From assembly GCA_028826165.1 (NCBI GenBank), contig JAPDFW010000120.1:105208-169207 (forward strand): 64,000 nucleotides of DNA. The letters run 5' to 3'. The notes under the pieces were generated by a model, which ran no database searches, was not told the DNA's origin, and saw only the letters and a list, made by a program, of their open reading frames with translations. Source of the DNA: Anaeramoeba ignava. Lineage: Eukaryota; Metamonada; Anaeramoebidae. Position 1 is the first letter of the stretch. Every line of letters starts with the position of its first letter. Positions 1 through 10,558 of the stretch are shown piece by piece. The position numbers and the translations under genes are program-made.

Positions 1-3000
1 TGGAATGTTATCCAAAAGTGTGTTAGTTTCAATTTGGAAATTTGTGAAGCATTTCAAAAGCAATTCTCTTTGTGAAAAAAAATCGCATTGAAACTCAATT
101 TTTTGGTTTTTTTCTTTAATAAAAATTTCGAGTAAAGAAAGATCGTGTTTGCGGATACGAATAGAGTGTGTGAGCTGTATATCTAATAAGGGGTTAGCAT
201 CCTGGTCAAATACTCTCGCAGCACCCTTTTCAACAATCAAGTTTACGAGGCTGTATGCATCATTAGAATTTTGTCGAAATGCAATTTGAAAAACGGCGCG
301 ATTCTTTTTGACGAGACGATAAACCAGGGCGTTGACTTCATTTTCTATTCCCAAGATGTCTCCGGAGATGATGTCTGTTGTAGTGAAACCGGAATAGTGC
401 TGGAACATGCGGAACGTTATGGCGATCAAGAATTGGTCATCGGTGGTTTTGACAGCTAGTTTTAAGTAATGCTTGGCTGTCAAGTGGATTTTTAGCAAGC
501 TCTGCGTAGGCAAGTTCTCGGTCTCAATATTCCTTTCATGTTTTGGTAGGTATCTCTGTCTAATTGGTTGCTGCATTTCGATAATAATCTCATAACTATT
601 TTGCTTCAACTTCAGAACAGATTCCAAATTCATTTCCGAATCCTTATCAATAACTGCCACGTTGAACAAAGCAATTCCGTTTGCAAAATATCCTTGAATT
701 GTTTGCATGATGTGTTTTGCGTCTCGACGATAAAGAAGCTGATGTTCTGTTATCTCGCTATCTTCTTTCTCTGTGATCTGCGAATTGTCTTCTTCGCCAC
801 TTGTCCATTCATAATCTTCCCGTTGAATCGTTCGTGCTCGCGGTGACAATAAAGGTTCGTGCAGTAGTTTTTCCCTGTTTGTTGCCAGTTCTTTTATTTT
901 TTGAATCAATGGAACTATCTTATCCAACTTATTATCCAAATTAATTTCATTTGGTTCAAATAGTAATTTTTCCTCAATCCCATATTTTTTGCATTGTGTC
1001 ATTAAGTACTTTATATTTAATGGGGCAACTGTTGGGAGTCTTTATAAAAAGATTGAAATTTTTAATATGAATTGATTTTTTATTTATTTTACGATTTATT
1101 TAAATTGATTTATTATTTTGAATTGATTTTTATTTTAAATTGATTTTTTATTTTAAATTGATTTATTATTTTAAATTGATTTATTATTTTTAAATTGATT
1201 TATTATTTTAAATTGATTTATTATTTTAAATTGATTTATTATTTTAAATTGGGTGGTGATTTTTATTTTATTTTAAATTGATTTATTATTTTAAATTGAT
1301 TGATTTATTATTTTTATTTTAAATTGATTTATTATTTTAAATTGATTTTTATTTTAAATTGATTTATTATTTTAAATTGATTTTTATTTTATTTTAAATT
1401 GATTTATTATTTTAAAATTGATTTTTTATTTATTATTTTAAATTATTTTAAATTGATTTATTATTTTCTTTTAAATTGATTTATTATTTTAAATTGATTT
1501 ATTATTTTAAATTGATTTATTATTTTTAAATTATTTTTAAATTATTTTTATTTTAAATTTATTTTTTATTTATTATTTTAAAATTTTAAATTTTTATTTT
1601 AAATTGATTTATTATTTTAAATTGATTTATTATTTTAAATTGATTTTTATTTTAAATTGATTTATTATTTTAAATTGATTTTATTTTAATTTATTATTTT
1701 AAATTGATTTATTATTTTAAATTGATTATTATTTTATTTTAAATTGATTTATTATTTGATTTTATTTTTAAATTGATTTATTATTTTAAATTGATTTATT
1801 ATTTTTTAAATTGATTTATTATTTTAAATTGATTTTTATTTTTTGATTTTTATTTTAAATTGATTTATTATTTTAAATTGATTTATTATTTTATTTATTA
1901 TTTTTATTTATTATTTTAAATTGATTTTATTTTAAATTGATTTTATTTTTAAATTTTAAATTGATTTATTATTTTAAATTGATTTATTATTTTAAATTGA
2001 TTTATTATTTTAAATTGATTTATTATTTTAAATTGATTTATTATTTTAAATTGATTTATTATTTTAAATTGATTTATTATTTTAAATTGATTTATTATTT
2101 TAAATTGATTTATTATTTTAAATTGATTTTAAATTATTTTAAATTGATTTTTATTTTTATTTTAAATTGATTTATTATTTTTAAATTGATTTTATTATTT
2201 TAAATGATTTTTATTTTTATTTTTAAATTGATTTATTATTTTAAATTGATTTATTATTTTAAATTGATTTTTATTTTAAAATTATTTTTGATTTATTATT
2301 TTAAATTGATTTATTATTTTAAATTATTTTAAATTGATTTATTATTTTAAATTGATTTATTTTTAAATTGATTTATTATTTTAAATTGATTTATTATTTT
2401 AAATTGATTTATTATTTTTTAAATTGATTTTTATTTTAAATTTTTAATTTTAAATTTTTATTTTAAATTGATTTATTATTTTAAATTGATTTATTATTTT
2501 TAAATTGATTTATTTTTAAATTGATTTATTATTTTAAAATTGATTTATTATTTTAAATTTTTAAATTGATTTTTAAATTTGATTATTTTTTATTATTTTA
2601 AATTTTGATTTATTATTTTAAATTGATTTATTATTTTAAATTTTTATTTTAATTGGTTTTTATTTTGATTTATTATTTTAAATTGGTTTATTATTTTTAA
2701 ATTGATTTTTATTATTTTTGAAAATTGATTTATTATTTTAAATTGATTTATTATTTTAAAATTGATTTATTTATTTTTAAATTGGTTTATTATTTTATTT
2801 ATTTTACGATTTTTATTTAAAATTGATTTTTTATTTTAAATTGATTTATTATTTTGAATTGATTTATTATTTTTTATTTATTATTTTTAAATTGATTTAT
2901 TATTTTAAATTGATTTATTATTTTGAATTGATTTATTATTTTAAATTGATTTATTATTTTAAATTGATTTTTTTTTATTATTTTAAATTGATTTATTATT

Positions 3001-3298
3001 TTAAAATTGATTTTTATTTTTAAATTGATTTATTATTTTAAATTAAATTTATTATTTTAAAAATTATTTTAAATTGATTTTAAATTGATTTATTTTAAAT
3101 TGATTTTGTGAATTTATTTTTATTTTACGATTTTTTTTTTGCTTCTTCTATAATTGGATTTAATTTTGTTAATAATAAATTTAAATTGTTTATTATTGAA
3201 CGAATTTGCATTTTTGGTTGAAATTCTTTTTTTATTATTCTTGAAACCCATGAAAATAAATCATTTATTAAATTTTCATTTTGATTAAAATCATTCAT
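1..3298 (-). CDS. Calponin-homology-like domain protein, 3' partial
   Basis: Two exons on the minus strand: exon 1 is 3298-3129 (170 nt) and exon 2 runs from 1039 off the window at 1. The donor CGTAAAAT and an AG acceptor at 1041-1040 join in phase 2 (TC|A, Ser), giving about 403 residues without a stop. The N-terminal ~100 residues look like a degenerate calponin-homology fold: a helix with LFSWVSRIIKKEF, then across the splice NIKYLMTQCKKYGIEEKLLFEPNEI, the usual CH C-terminal half, here broken in two: NIKYLMTQCKKYG and LLFEPNEI. CH domains bind actin or act in signalling scaffolds. Further on, stretches such as DAYSLVNLIVEKGA and RKHDLSLLEIFI are ankyrin-like but weak. Exon 2 is clearly more GC-rich than its neighbours. 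The start is the first ATG after an AAAACAAA leader. The remaining domains lie outside the window, so the exact family is unknown. Confidence 0.6.
1040..3128 (-). repeat. Tandem-repeat array filling the intron of the CH-domain gene
   Basis: About 2 kb built mainly from the 18-bp unit ATTGATTTATTATTTTAA and shortened or slipped variants of it. It fills the complete intron of the CH-domain gene. On the plus strand it reads as FKLIYY repeats, which gives spurious ORFs at 1937-2170 and 2823-3023. The word TTTATTTTACGATTT, which spans the donor on the minus strand, occurs near 1086, near 2799 and at the real donor near 3124. Confidence 0.85.
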
Positions 3299-3369
3299 TT
3301 TGTTTTTAAAAAAAGAAAAATGAAAAAAGAAAAATGAAAAATGAATTTTAACGAAAAATTTTTTTGATT

Positions 3370-4270
3370 TGTTTTATTTAATTTTGATATAAAATTGATA
3401 TAAAATAGATTTAAAATTGATTTAAAATTGATATAAAATTGATTTAAAATTGATTTAAAATTGATATAAAATTGATATAAAATTGATATAAAATAGATTT
3501 AAAATTAATATAAAATTGATTTAAAATTGATTTAAAATTGATATAAAATTGAATTAAAATTGATTTAAAATTGATTTAAAATTGATATAAAATTGATTTA
3601 AAATTGATTTAAAATTGATTTAAAATTGATATAAAATTGATTTAAAATTGATTTAAAATTGATATAAAATTGATATAAAATTGATTTAAAATTGATATAA
3701 AATTGATATAAAATTGATTTAAAATTGATTTAAAATTGATTTAAAATTGATTTAAAATTGATATAAAATTGATATAAAATTGATATAAAATTGATATAAA
3801 ATTGATTTAAAATTGATATAAAATTGATATAAAATTGATATGATATAAAAATTGATTTAAAATTGATTTAAAATTGATTTAAAATTAATTTAAAATTGAT
3901 TTAAAATTGATTTAAAATTGATTTAAATTTGATATAAAATTGATTTAAAATTGATTTAAAATTGATATAAAATTGATATAAAATTGATTTAAAATTGATT
4001 TAAAATTGATTTAAAATTGAATTAAAATTGATATAAAATTGATTTAAAATTGATTTAAAATTGAATTAAAATTGATATAAAATTGATATAAAATTAATTT
4101 AAAATTGATTTAAAATTGATTTAAAATTGATTTAAAATTGATTTAAAATTGATTTAAAATTGAATTAAAATTGATATAAAATTGATTTAAAATTGATTTA
4201 AAATTGATATAAAATTGATTTAAAATTGATTTAAAATTGATTTAAAATTGATTTAAAATTGATTTAATTT
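3370..4270. repeat. 11-bp tandem array between the CH gene and the ANK-BTB gene
   Basis: About 80 copies of the 11-mer ATTGATWTAAA, with T or A at the W position and rare GAATTA or AATTTA variants. It lies downstream of the ANK-BTB stop and upstream of the CH start. I see no gene in it. The 70 bases next to the CH start (3299-3370) are poly-A/T leader. Confidence 0.85.
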
Positions 4271-4280
4271 TGAATTAGAT

Positions 4281-6209
4281 TTAAAGGAAATAAGTTGTTA
4301 AAGGAGAGTTTTCATTTAATTGGAAAAAATCAACTGCATTTCGAAGTTCTTTAAGATAAGGTTCAAGTTCTTCACAAACATCAATTTGATCACGATAAAT
4401 AAACTCAATCAACAAAGCAATTGCATTAACACTCATTCCAGTTTGATCAGTAACAGCATTAGAAGTATCATCTTTAGCACATAAAAACATTCCTCTAAAT
4501 AAACCACTTCTCACAAATAAAACAAATTTATGAACTTGAATCATTTGTCCAAATTGTGTTTTAAATACAAAATCTTTTGTTGTTTCATCTTTATATAAAT
4601 TTTCCAAAAGTTTAATCAACCCATTTTTTCCTTCATTTTCAACCATGAATTTACTATCAAATCCAAATGATTCAACTAAAGTTTGCACAAATATTTGATC
4701 TACTGCTTCATCCAAAATATCTGAATATTTTGCTCCATAAACCCATTTAATAAATGGATAAATATCATCTTTTTTTCTAAGTTCACTTTTTTTCTTTAAA
4801 TTATGATAGTTTTGTTCTCCAATTCTTTTGATCACAAATTCTTTGTGAATTCCAATTGTTGAATCTGTGAATTTAATTTCATCATTTGCTAAATTATCTT
4901 CTGTTTTCAGAATTTCCAAAAAATCCTCAACTAATGAATTTTTACTTTTTAATATTCTTTCAACTAATGGTTTAATTTCTTTATTGCATCGATCTAAAAG
5001 TGTTTTATTCTAATTTTATCAATTAATTTTTATTATTACTTTTTGGAAAATTAAATCTATTTTGATACTTCCTAAAAATATAAATATTTTTAAATATTTT
5101 TGGATATTTTTGGATATTTTTGGATAATATTACTTCATCAGTTGTATCAGCTTCTGCTCCTTTTCTAAGAAGTAATTTTGTTGCTTCAACTTGTGAACAA
5201 GCAACTGCTTTCATTAATGGAGTCCATCCCTTTTTCCAAAAAAAAACAATAACAAAAAAATCAATTATCAAAGAAAAAAGGAATAATTTTTTTTAAATAA
5301 ATTTACATACTTTTTTTTGTTTGATTAAAAAATTTAAAATAAATAAAGATTTAAAAAAGAAAAAAGAAAAAATTAAAATTAAAATTACATTTCCTCTTGG
5401 ATCAATTTTTGCTCCACTTTTAATTAATGTCTCAATAATTTCAACATGTCCTTTTCCTGCAGCATAATGTAAAGCAACATTTCCCTAAATTCAAAATTAA
5501 ATCAAAAAAAAAAATTCCCAAAAAAAAAAATTTTTTTTTTTACAGTCTTTATTTTATTTAATTAAAAAGTGGATTAAAAATTTTTTTTTAAAGAAATAAA
5601 ATGATAAATTTTTTACTTTATCAGTTGCTTCTAAATTTGCTTTATGTTTTATCAAGACTTTAACTTGTTGAAGTAAATTAGATTCACTTGCTACTTGTAA
5701 AGCAGTTTTTCCATACTAATTCAAAATTTTAATTAAAAATTAATTAAAAATTCATTTAGAAAAATTTTAATTCAAATAAACTTACAAAATCAATACTATC
5801 AACATTGCCTCCAAATTCAAGAATTTTATCAAGAATTTCTGGAACTTTTCTTTCTACTGCTGAACAAACGATATTTGAATACTAAAAAAAAACAAAAAAG
5901 TGAAAAAAATTTTTGAATATTTTTTTTTTGCTTTTTTTACTTGAAGTTTAAAATTAGGATCAGCTCCATTTTCAAGTAAAAAAGTAATAATATCAAGATT
6001 TCCTGCTGTAATAGCATCTTCTAAAGGATGTGTATCTTGCTTTATTATTTCAAAATTATTTTAAATTAATTTAATTTTTAATTTATTTAAATTTAGTTTT
6101 AATTTACATGAACAAAATTAACTGATGCTTTGTTTTTAACAAGTTCTTTAACTTTAGAAAGATTCCCACTTTCAATTGCTTTAACTAATTCTTGTTCTTT
6201 ATTTCCCAT
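4281..6209 (-). CDS. Ankyrin-repeat protein with C-terminal BTB-like domain
   Basis: Seven exons: 6209-6108, 6039-5941, 5881-5786, 5715-5617, 5484-5389, 5229-5134 and 5009-4281. All introns are phase 0 with GTAA-type donors, giving 438 residues. Exons 1-6 are 96-102 nt, and each encodes one 32-34 residue ankyrin repeat; the consensus is visible as KTALQVASES, NVALHYAAGKGHVEIIETLI and WTPLMKAVACSQVEATKLLL. Exon 7 encodes a helical linker and a BTB-like fold (DFVFKTQFGQMIQVHKFVLF, then RSGLFRGMFL and ending DFFQLNENS). The same BTB variant closes the RCC1-BTB proteins at 16.5-25.3 kb. ANK-BTB proteins commonly act as substrate adaptors of cullin-3 ligases or as scaffolds. The start ATG at 6209 is followed directly by a complete first repeat. 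The specific role is unknown. Confidence 0.85.
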
Positions 6210-6588
6210 TTTTTAATTTTTTTTTTTAAATTTAATTCAAAAAATAAAAAAATGATCTTTTGGAATTTGAAAAAAAAAAATATTTTATAAAATTGAAAAA
6301 AAAAATATCAAAAATAATTTTCTAAAATAATTCCCTTTTTTAAATAAGAATTAAATTTGATTATTTTGATTAATTCATCAATTTGATTTACATCTTAATT
6401 TTCTGAAATAACTTTTTTTTTATTGCTTTAAGATCTTCTTTTAAACAAACAATAATTATTAAAGAATTTATTTTTAATTTTTAAAAAAAGAAAAAATAAA
6501 TAAATTTTTCTCCTTTTTTTAATTTTTTTTTTCATTTTTTTTTTTCATTTTTTTTCTTTTGTTTTTTTTTCTTTTCATTTAATTTACA
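6210..6588. promoter_or_regulatory. Divergent intergenic region between ANK-BTB and UBC13 genes
   Basis: 379 bp without an ORF, between head-to-head genes, so it should hold both promoters. It consists of poly-T and poly-A tracts. Next to the UBC13 start there is a run of TTTCATTTTTT-like words (about 6530-6580), the same T-rich leader seen before many other starts in the window. No TATA or other known box was identified. Confidence 0.4.
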
Positions 6589-8154
6589 ATGTTCCAAAGA
6601 AGAATTATGATTGAAACACAAAGATTACTTTCAGATCCTCGTAATTAATTAAATAATTTATTATAAAAGAAAAAAAAATATTTTTTTTGATTTTAAAAAA
6701 ATTTATTTAAGAAATTAATAAATTAACTTTTTTTTTTTATTTCATTTTTAAATTAATTTTTTTAGTTGCTGGAATTACTGCAAAACCTGATGAACAAAAT
6801 ATGAGATATTTTCATGCAACAATTGAAGGTCCAACAAATACAGCTTATGAAGGTTTGTTTATTAAATTTAAAAAGGAAAAAAAAAGAAATTAAATTTTAT
6901 TTAGATTTGAAATTAAAAATGAAATTAAAATGAAATTAAAAATGAAATTAAAAATGAATTTATATTTAAAATTAAAATGAAATTATATTTAAATTTAAAA
7001 TGAAATTAAAATGAAATTAAAATTAAATTTAAAATGAAATCAAAATCAAAATTAAAATGAAATTAAAAATGAAATTAAAAATGAAATTATATTTAAAATT
7101 AAAAATGAAATTAAAAATGAAATTAAAAATGAAATTAAAAATGAAATTATATTTAAATTTAAAATGAAATTTAAAATGAAATTAAAAATGAAAATTAAAA
7201 ATGAAATTAAAAATGAAAATTAAAAATGAAATTAAAATGAAATTAAAAATGAAATTAAAAATGAAATTAAAATTAAATTAAAATTAAAATGAAATTTAAA
7301 ATGAAATTAAAATGAAATTAAAAATGAAATTTAAAATGAAATTAAAAATGAAATTTAAAATGAAATTTAAAATGAAATTTAAAATAAAATTTAAATTTAA
7401 AATTAAAATTAAATTAAAATTAAAATTAAAATGAAATTAAAATGAAATTTAAAATGAAATTTAAAATGAAATTTAAAATGAAAAATTTAAATTTAAAATG
7501 AAATTTAAAATGAAATTAAAATGAAATTAAAAATGAAATTATATTTAAATTTAAAATGAAATTGAAATGAAATTTAAAATGAAATTATATTTAAATTTAA
7601 AATGAAATTTAAAATGAAATTTAAAATGAAATTTAAAATGAAATTAAATTAAATTTAAAATGAAAATAAAAATGAAATTATATTTAAATTTAAAATGAAA
7701 TTTAAAATTATATTTAAAATGAAATTAAAATGAAATTAAAATGAAATTTAAAATGAAATTTAAAATGAAATCAAAATCAAAATCAAAATTATATTTAAAA
7801 TGAAATTAAAAATTATATTTGAATTAAAAATTATATTTAAAAGGAGGAGTTTTCCATCTTGAAATCTTTTTACCAGAAGAATATCCAAATAAACCACCTA
7901 AAGCAAGATTTCTCACAAAAATATATCATCCAAACATTGATAAAGTTGGAAGAATCTGTCTTGATATTTTAAAAAAAAAATGGACAGCAGCTTTACAAAT
8001 TAGCAAAGTTCTTTTAAGTATACAAGCATTATTAGCAGCACCAAATCCTGATGACCCTCTTGATAATACTGTAGCTGAACAATGGAAACAAGATGAAAAA
8101 GCTGCACTTGAAACTGCACGCGAATGGACTCGAAAGTATGCCATTAATAATTAA
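6589..8154 (+). CDS. UBE2N: UBC13/UBE2N-type ubiquitin-conjugating enzyme E2
   Basis: Three exons: 6589-6640, 6766-6852 and 7844-8154, with intron phases 1 and 1. The protein is 149 residues; UBC13 is about 152. It accepts ubiquitin from E1 and, paired with a UEV partner, builds K63-linked chains for signalling and DNA-damage tolerance. The family signature is nearly complete: [14 protein letters not shown] at the N-terminus, the core [10 protein letters not shown], the HPN motif in KIYHPNIDK, the catalytic Cys at about residue 85 in GRICLDIL, the block [15 protein letters not shown] and the typical [10 protein letters not shown] segment. The C-terminus [10 protein letters not shown] closely resembles the family. 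Intron 2 (6853-7843) is almost entirely tandem repeat. The plus-strand neighbour at 8385 is also a ubiquitin-pathway gene. Confidence 0.95.
6880..7835 (+). repeat. Repeat array inside intron 2 of the UBC13 gene
   Basis: Array of AAATGAAATTA-type units (11-12 bp) with AAATTTAAAATG and ATATTTAAATTT variants. It lies wholly between donor GTTTGT (6853) and acceptor AG (7842-7843). Confidence 0.85.
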
Positions 8155-8384
8155 TTTCTTAACCTTCATTCTTTTTTTTTTTCTTTCATTTTTCCGTTTT
8201 TTTTTTTCATTTTTTTTCTTTCTTTCATTTTTCCGTTTTTTTTTTTTAAGAATTTTGACAAATGATTTTTCAATTAATTCCAAAATTTTAAGAAATAAAT
8301 TTCCCAATAATTTCAAAATTTAATTTTTAATTTTTAATTTTTTTCATTTTTTTCATTTTTTTCATTTTATTTTTTTTAAAAAAA

Positions 8385-10172
8385 ATGTCTTTTAATTTAA
8401 AAGTTCATATTGGTGGTTCTGAGACAATAACTTTACTTGTTGATTCGAAATGGAATCTTTCTCAACTTAAAGAATTAATTTATAAATATACAAGAATTCC
8501 TATTAATTTACAAAAAATAATTTTTGAAGGTCGACCAATTTTAGAAGATAAAACACTTGAATCTTATGGTAAAAAAAAAGTTACAAATTTCATTTTATAA
8601 ATGAATTATAATTTTAATTTTAAAATGAATTTTAATTTAAATTTTAAAAGGAATTGATGAAACAAAAATTGTTCATGTTGTTCAAATGATTCAAAAATCT
8701 TCACAAGGAATAAAAATAAATGAATCTCAATTAAATTTTCTTACAAATGCTGCTAAAACTTTTTCTAATCCACAAGTTATTGATAAAATGACTGAATCTT
8801 TTCCTTTTTTGAAAAACATTTTTGAAACAAATCCTGATATAAAAGAAATGCTAACAGATCCTGAAAAATTAAAAAAACAATTAAAAAAAGAATCATTAGA
8901 AGATATGTTAGAATTACAAGATATATTAGGAATTACAAAGTATAAGAAATCTTAATTTTAATTTTAATTTTAAATTAATTTTATTATTTTAATTTTAATT
9001 TTAATCTTAATTTTAATTTTAATTTTAATTTTAATTTTAATTTTAATTTTAATTTTAATTTTAATTTTAATTTTAATTTTAATTTTGATTTTAATTTTAA
9101 TTTTATAAATTAAATTTTATTATTATTTTAATTATAATTTTAATTTTAATTTTATAAATTAAATTTTATTATTATTTTAATTTTAATTTTAATTTTAATT
9201 TTAATTTTAATTTTAATTTTGATTTTAATTTTGATTTTAATTTTAATTTTAATTGGATTTAGTCCTTTAGATGCTTTATCTATGACTTTTGGAATGGGAA
9301 AAATGCCAGAACCTCAACAATCAAGAAATCAACAAAAAGATTCACCAATGAATTTTATGGAGAGATTTATGCTAAATCCAGAACAAATGAATCAATTTAT
9401 GAATACAACTCAATCAAATCAAAATCAAAATCAAAATCAAAATCAAAACCAAAAATCAAAATAGAATCAATTTATGAATCAATTTATGAACCAATTTATG
9501 AATCAAATCAATTTCAAAATCAATTTAAAAATCAAAATCAAAATCAAAATCAAAATCAAAATCAAAATCCAATGAATCAATTTATGAATCAAAATCAAAA
9601 TAGAAATCAAAATCAAAATAGAAATCAAAATCAAAATAGAAATCAAAATCAAAATCCAATGAATCAATTTATGAATCAAAATAAAAACCAAAATCCAAAA
9701 TCAAAATCAAAATCAAAATCAAAATCAAAATCAAAATCAAAATAAAAACCAAAACCAAAATCAAAAATCAAAATCAAAAATCAAATAAATCAAATTCAAT
9801 TAAATCAATCCTTAAATCAACAAAAATTAAATCAATCAAAAATTAAAAATTAAATTTAAATCAAATTAAATCAAATCAATTAAATCAATCAAATCAACAA
9901 AAATTAAATCAATCAAATCAATTAAATCAAGGTTAAAATTTTAAGTTTAAATTTTAATTTAATTTGAATTTTTATATTAATTTTAATTTGTATTTGAATT
10001 TAAATTTTAGATTTTCAAAAATATCGATTTGGAAAATATATATCAAGAACAATTACAACAATTAGAAGAAATGGGATTTACAAATCAATCTAAAAATTTA
10101 CAAGCATTAAAAAAATCAGAAGGAAATTTAGAATTAGCAATTGAATTTTTAGATGATGATCAAGAAAATTAA
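8385..10172 (+). CDS. Ubiquilin/Dsk2-like UBL-STI1-UBA shuttle protein
   Basis: Exon 1 8385-8568, exon 2 8651-8939, exon 3 from 9263, last exon 10011-10172. Exon 1 plus the start of exon 2 is a ubiquitin-like domain (VHIGGSETITLLVD, then IIFEGRPILEDKTLESYG and KIVHVVQMIQ). Exon 2 holds an STI1-like region rich in NP and helices (NPQVIDKMTESFPFLKNIF, LLD-type MLTDPEKL). A donor hidden before the exon-2 stop (AA|GTATAAG) and the acceptor at 9262 join as ITNPLDALSMTFG. The end is a classical UBA: LQQLEEMGFTNQ, NLQALKKSEGN, ELAIEFL. Such proteins carry ubiquitinated clients to the proteasome. The N/Q/MNQF-rich linker (9420-9930) contains a TAG at 9462-9464 and a frame mismatch at the last junction, so either further introns, consensus indels or decay must be invoked. 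Confidence 0.8.
8955..9258 (+). repeat. TTTTAA hexamer array in ubiquilin-like gene intron
   Basis: (AATTTT)n array forming most of the intron 8940-9262, between exon 2 and exon 3 of the ubiquilin-like gene. An internal 60-bp segment carrying AAATTAAATTTTATTATT is present twice (about 9110 and 9155). Confidence 0.8.
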
Positions 10173-10558
10173 TGATCAAAAAAAAAATTATCTTTTTAAA
10201 TATTAAAATTTCAATTTAAATTCGATTTGGAAAATAAATTTAAATTCCACTTTTGAATTAAATTTTAATTCGATTTGGAAAATAAATTTTGATTCCACTT
10301 TTAAAATAAATTTTAATTCGATTTGGAAATTAAATTTAAATTCGATTTGGAAAATAAATTTAAATTCGATTTGGAAAATAAATTTAAATTCCACTTTTGA
10401 ATTAAATTTTAATTCGATTTGGAAAATAAATTTAAATTCGATTTGGAAAATAAATTTTGATGATTTCAATTCTAAATAAAAAAAAATTTTTTTTCTTTTT
10501 TTTTCTTTTTTGTTTTTTCATTTTTTTCATTTAAAAAAAAAGAATTAAAGAAAAGAAA
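10173..10558. repeat. 24-bp imperfect repeat array and T-rich leader
   Basis: Between 10205 and 10465 a roughly 24-bp unit repeats about 11 times. Most units carry the core TTCGATTTGGAAAATAAATT. Others carry TTCCACTTTTGAATTAAAT, in a partly alternating order. The rest (10470-10558) is poly-A/T with TTTTTCATTT words ahead of the next start. No gene seen. Confidence 0.75.

Noticed and set aside
271-846. Plus-strand ORFs at 271-459 and 568-846
   Set aside because: They lie opposite a long uninterrupted minus-strand frame with conserved-domain character; they are shadows.
1937-3023. ORFs encoding FKLIYY hexapeptide repeats
   Set aside because: Direct translation of the 18-bp intronic array; unit length divisible by three keeps frames open. 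No start context and no other coding signal.
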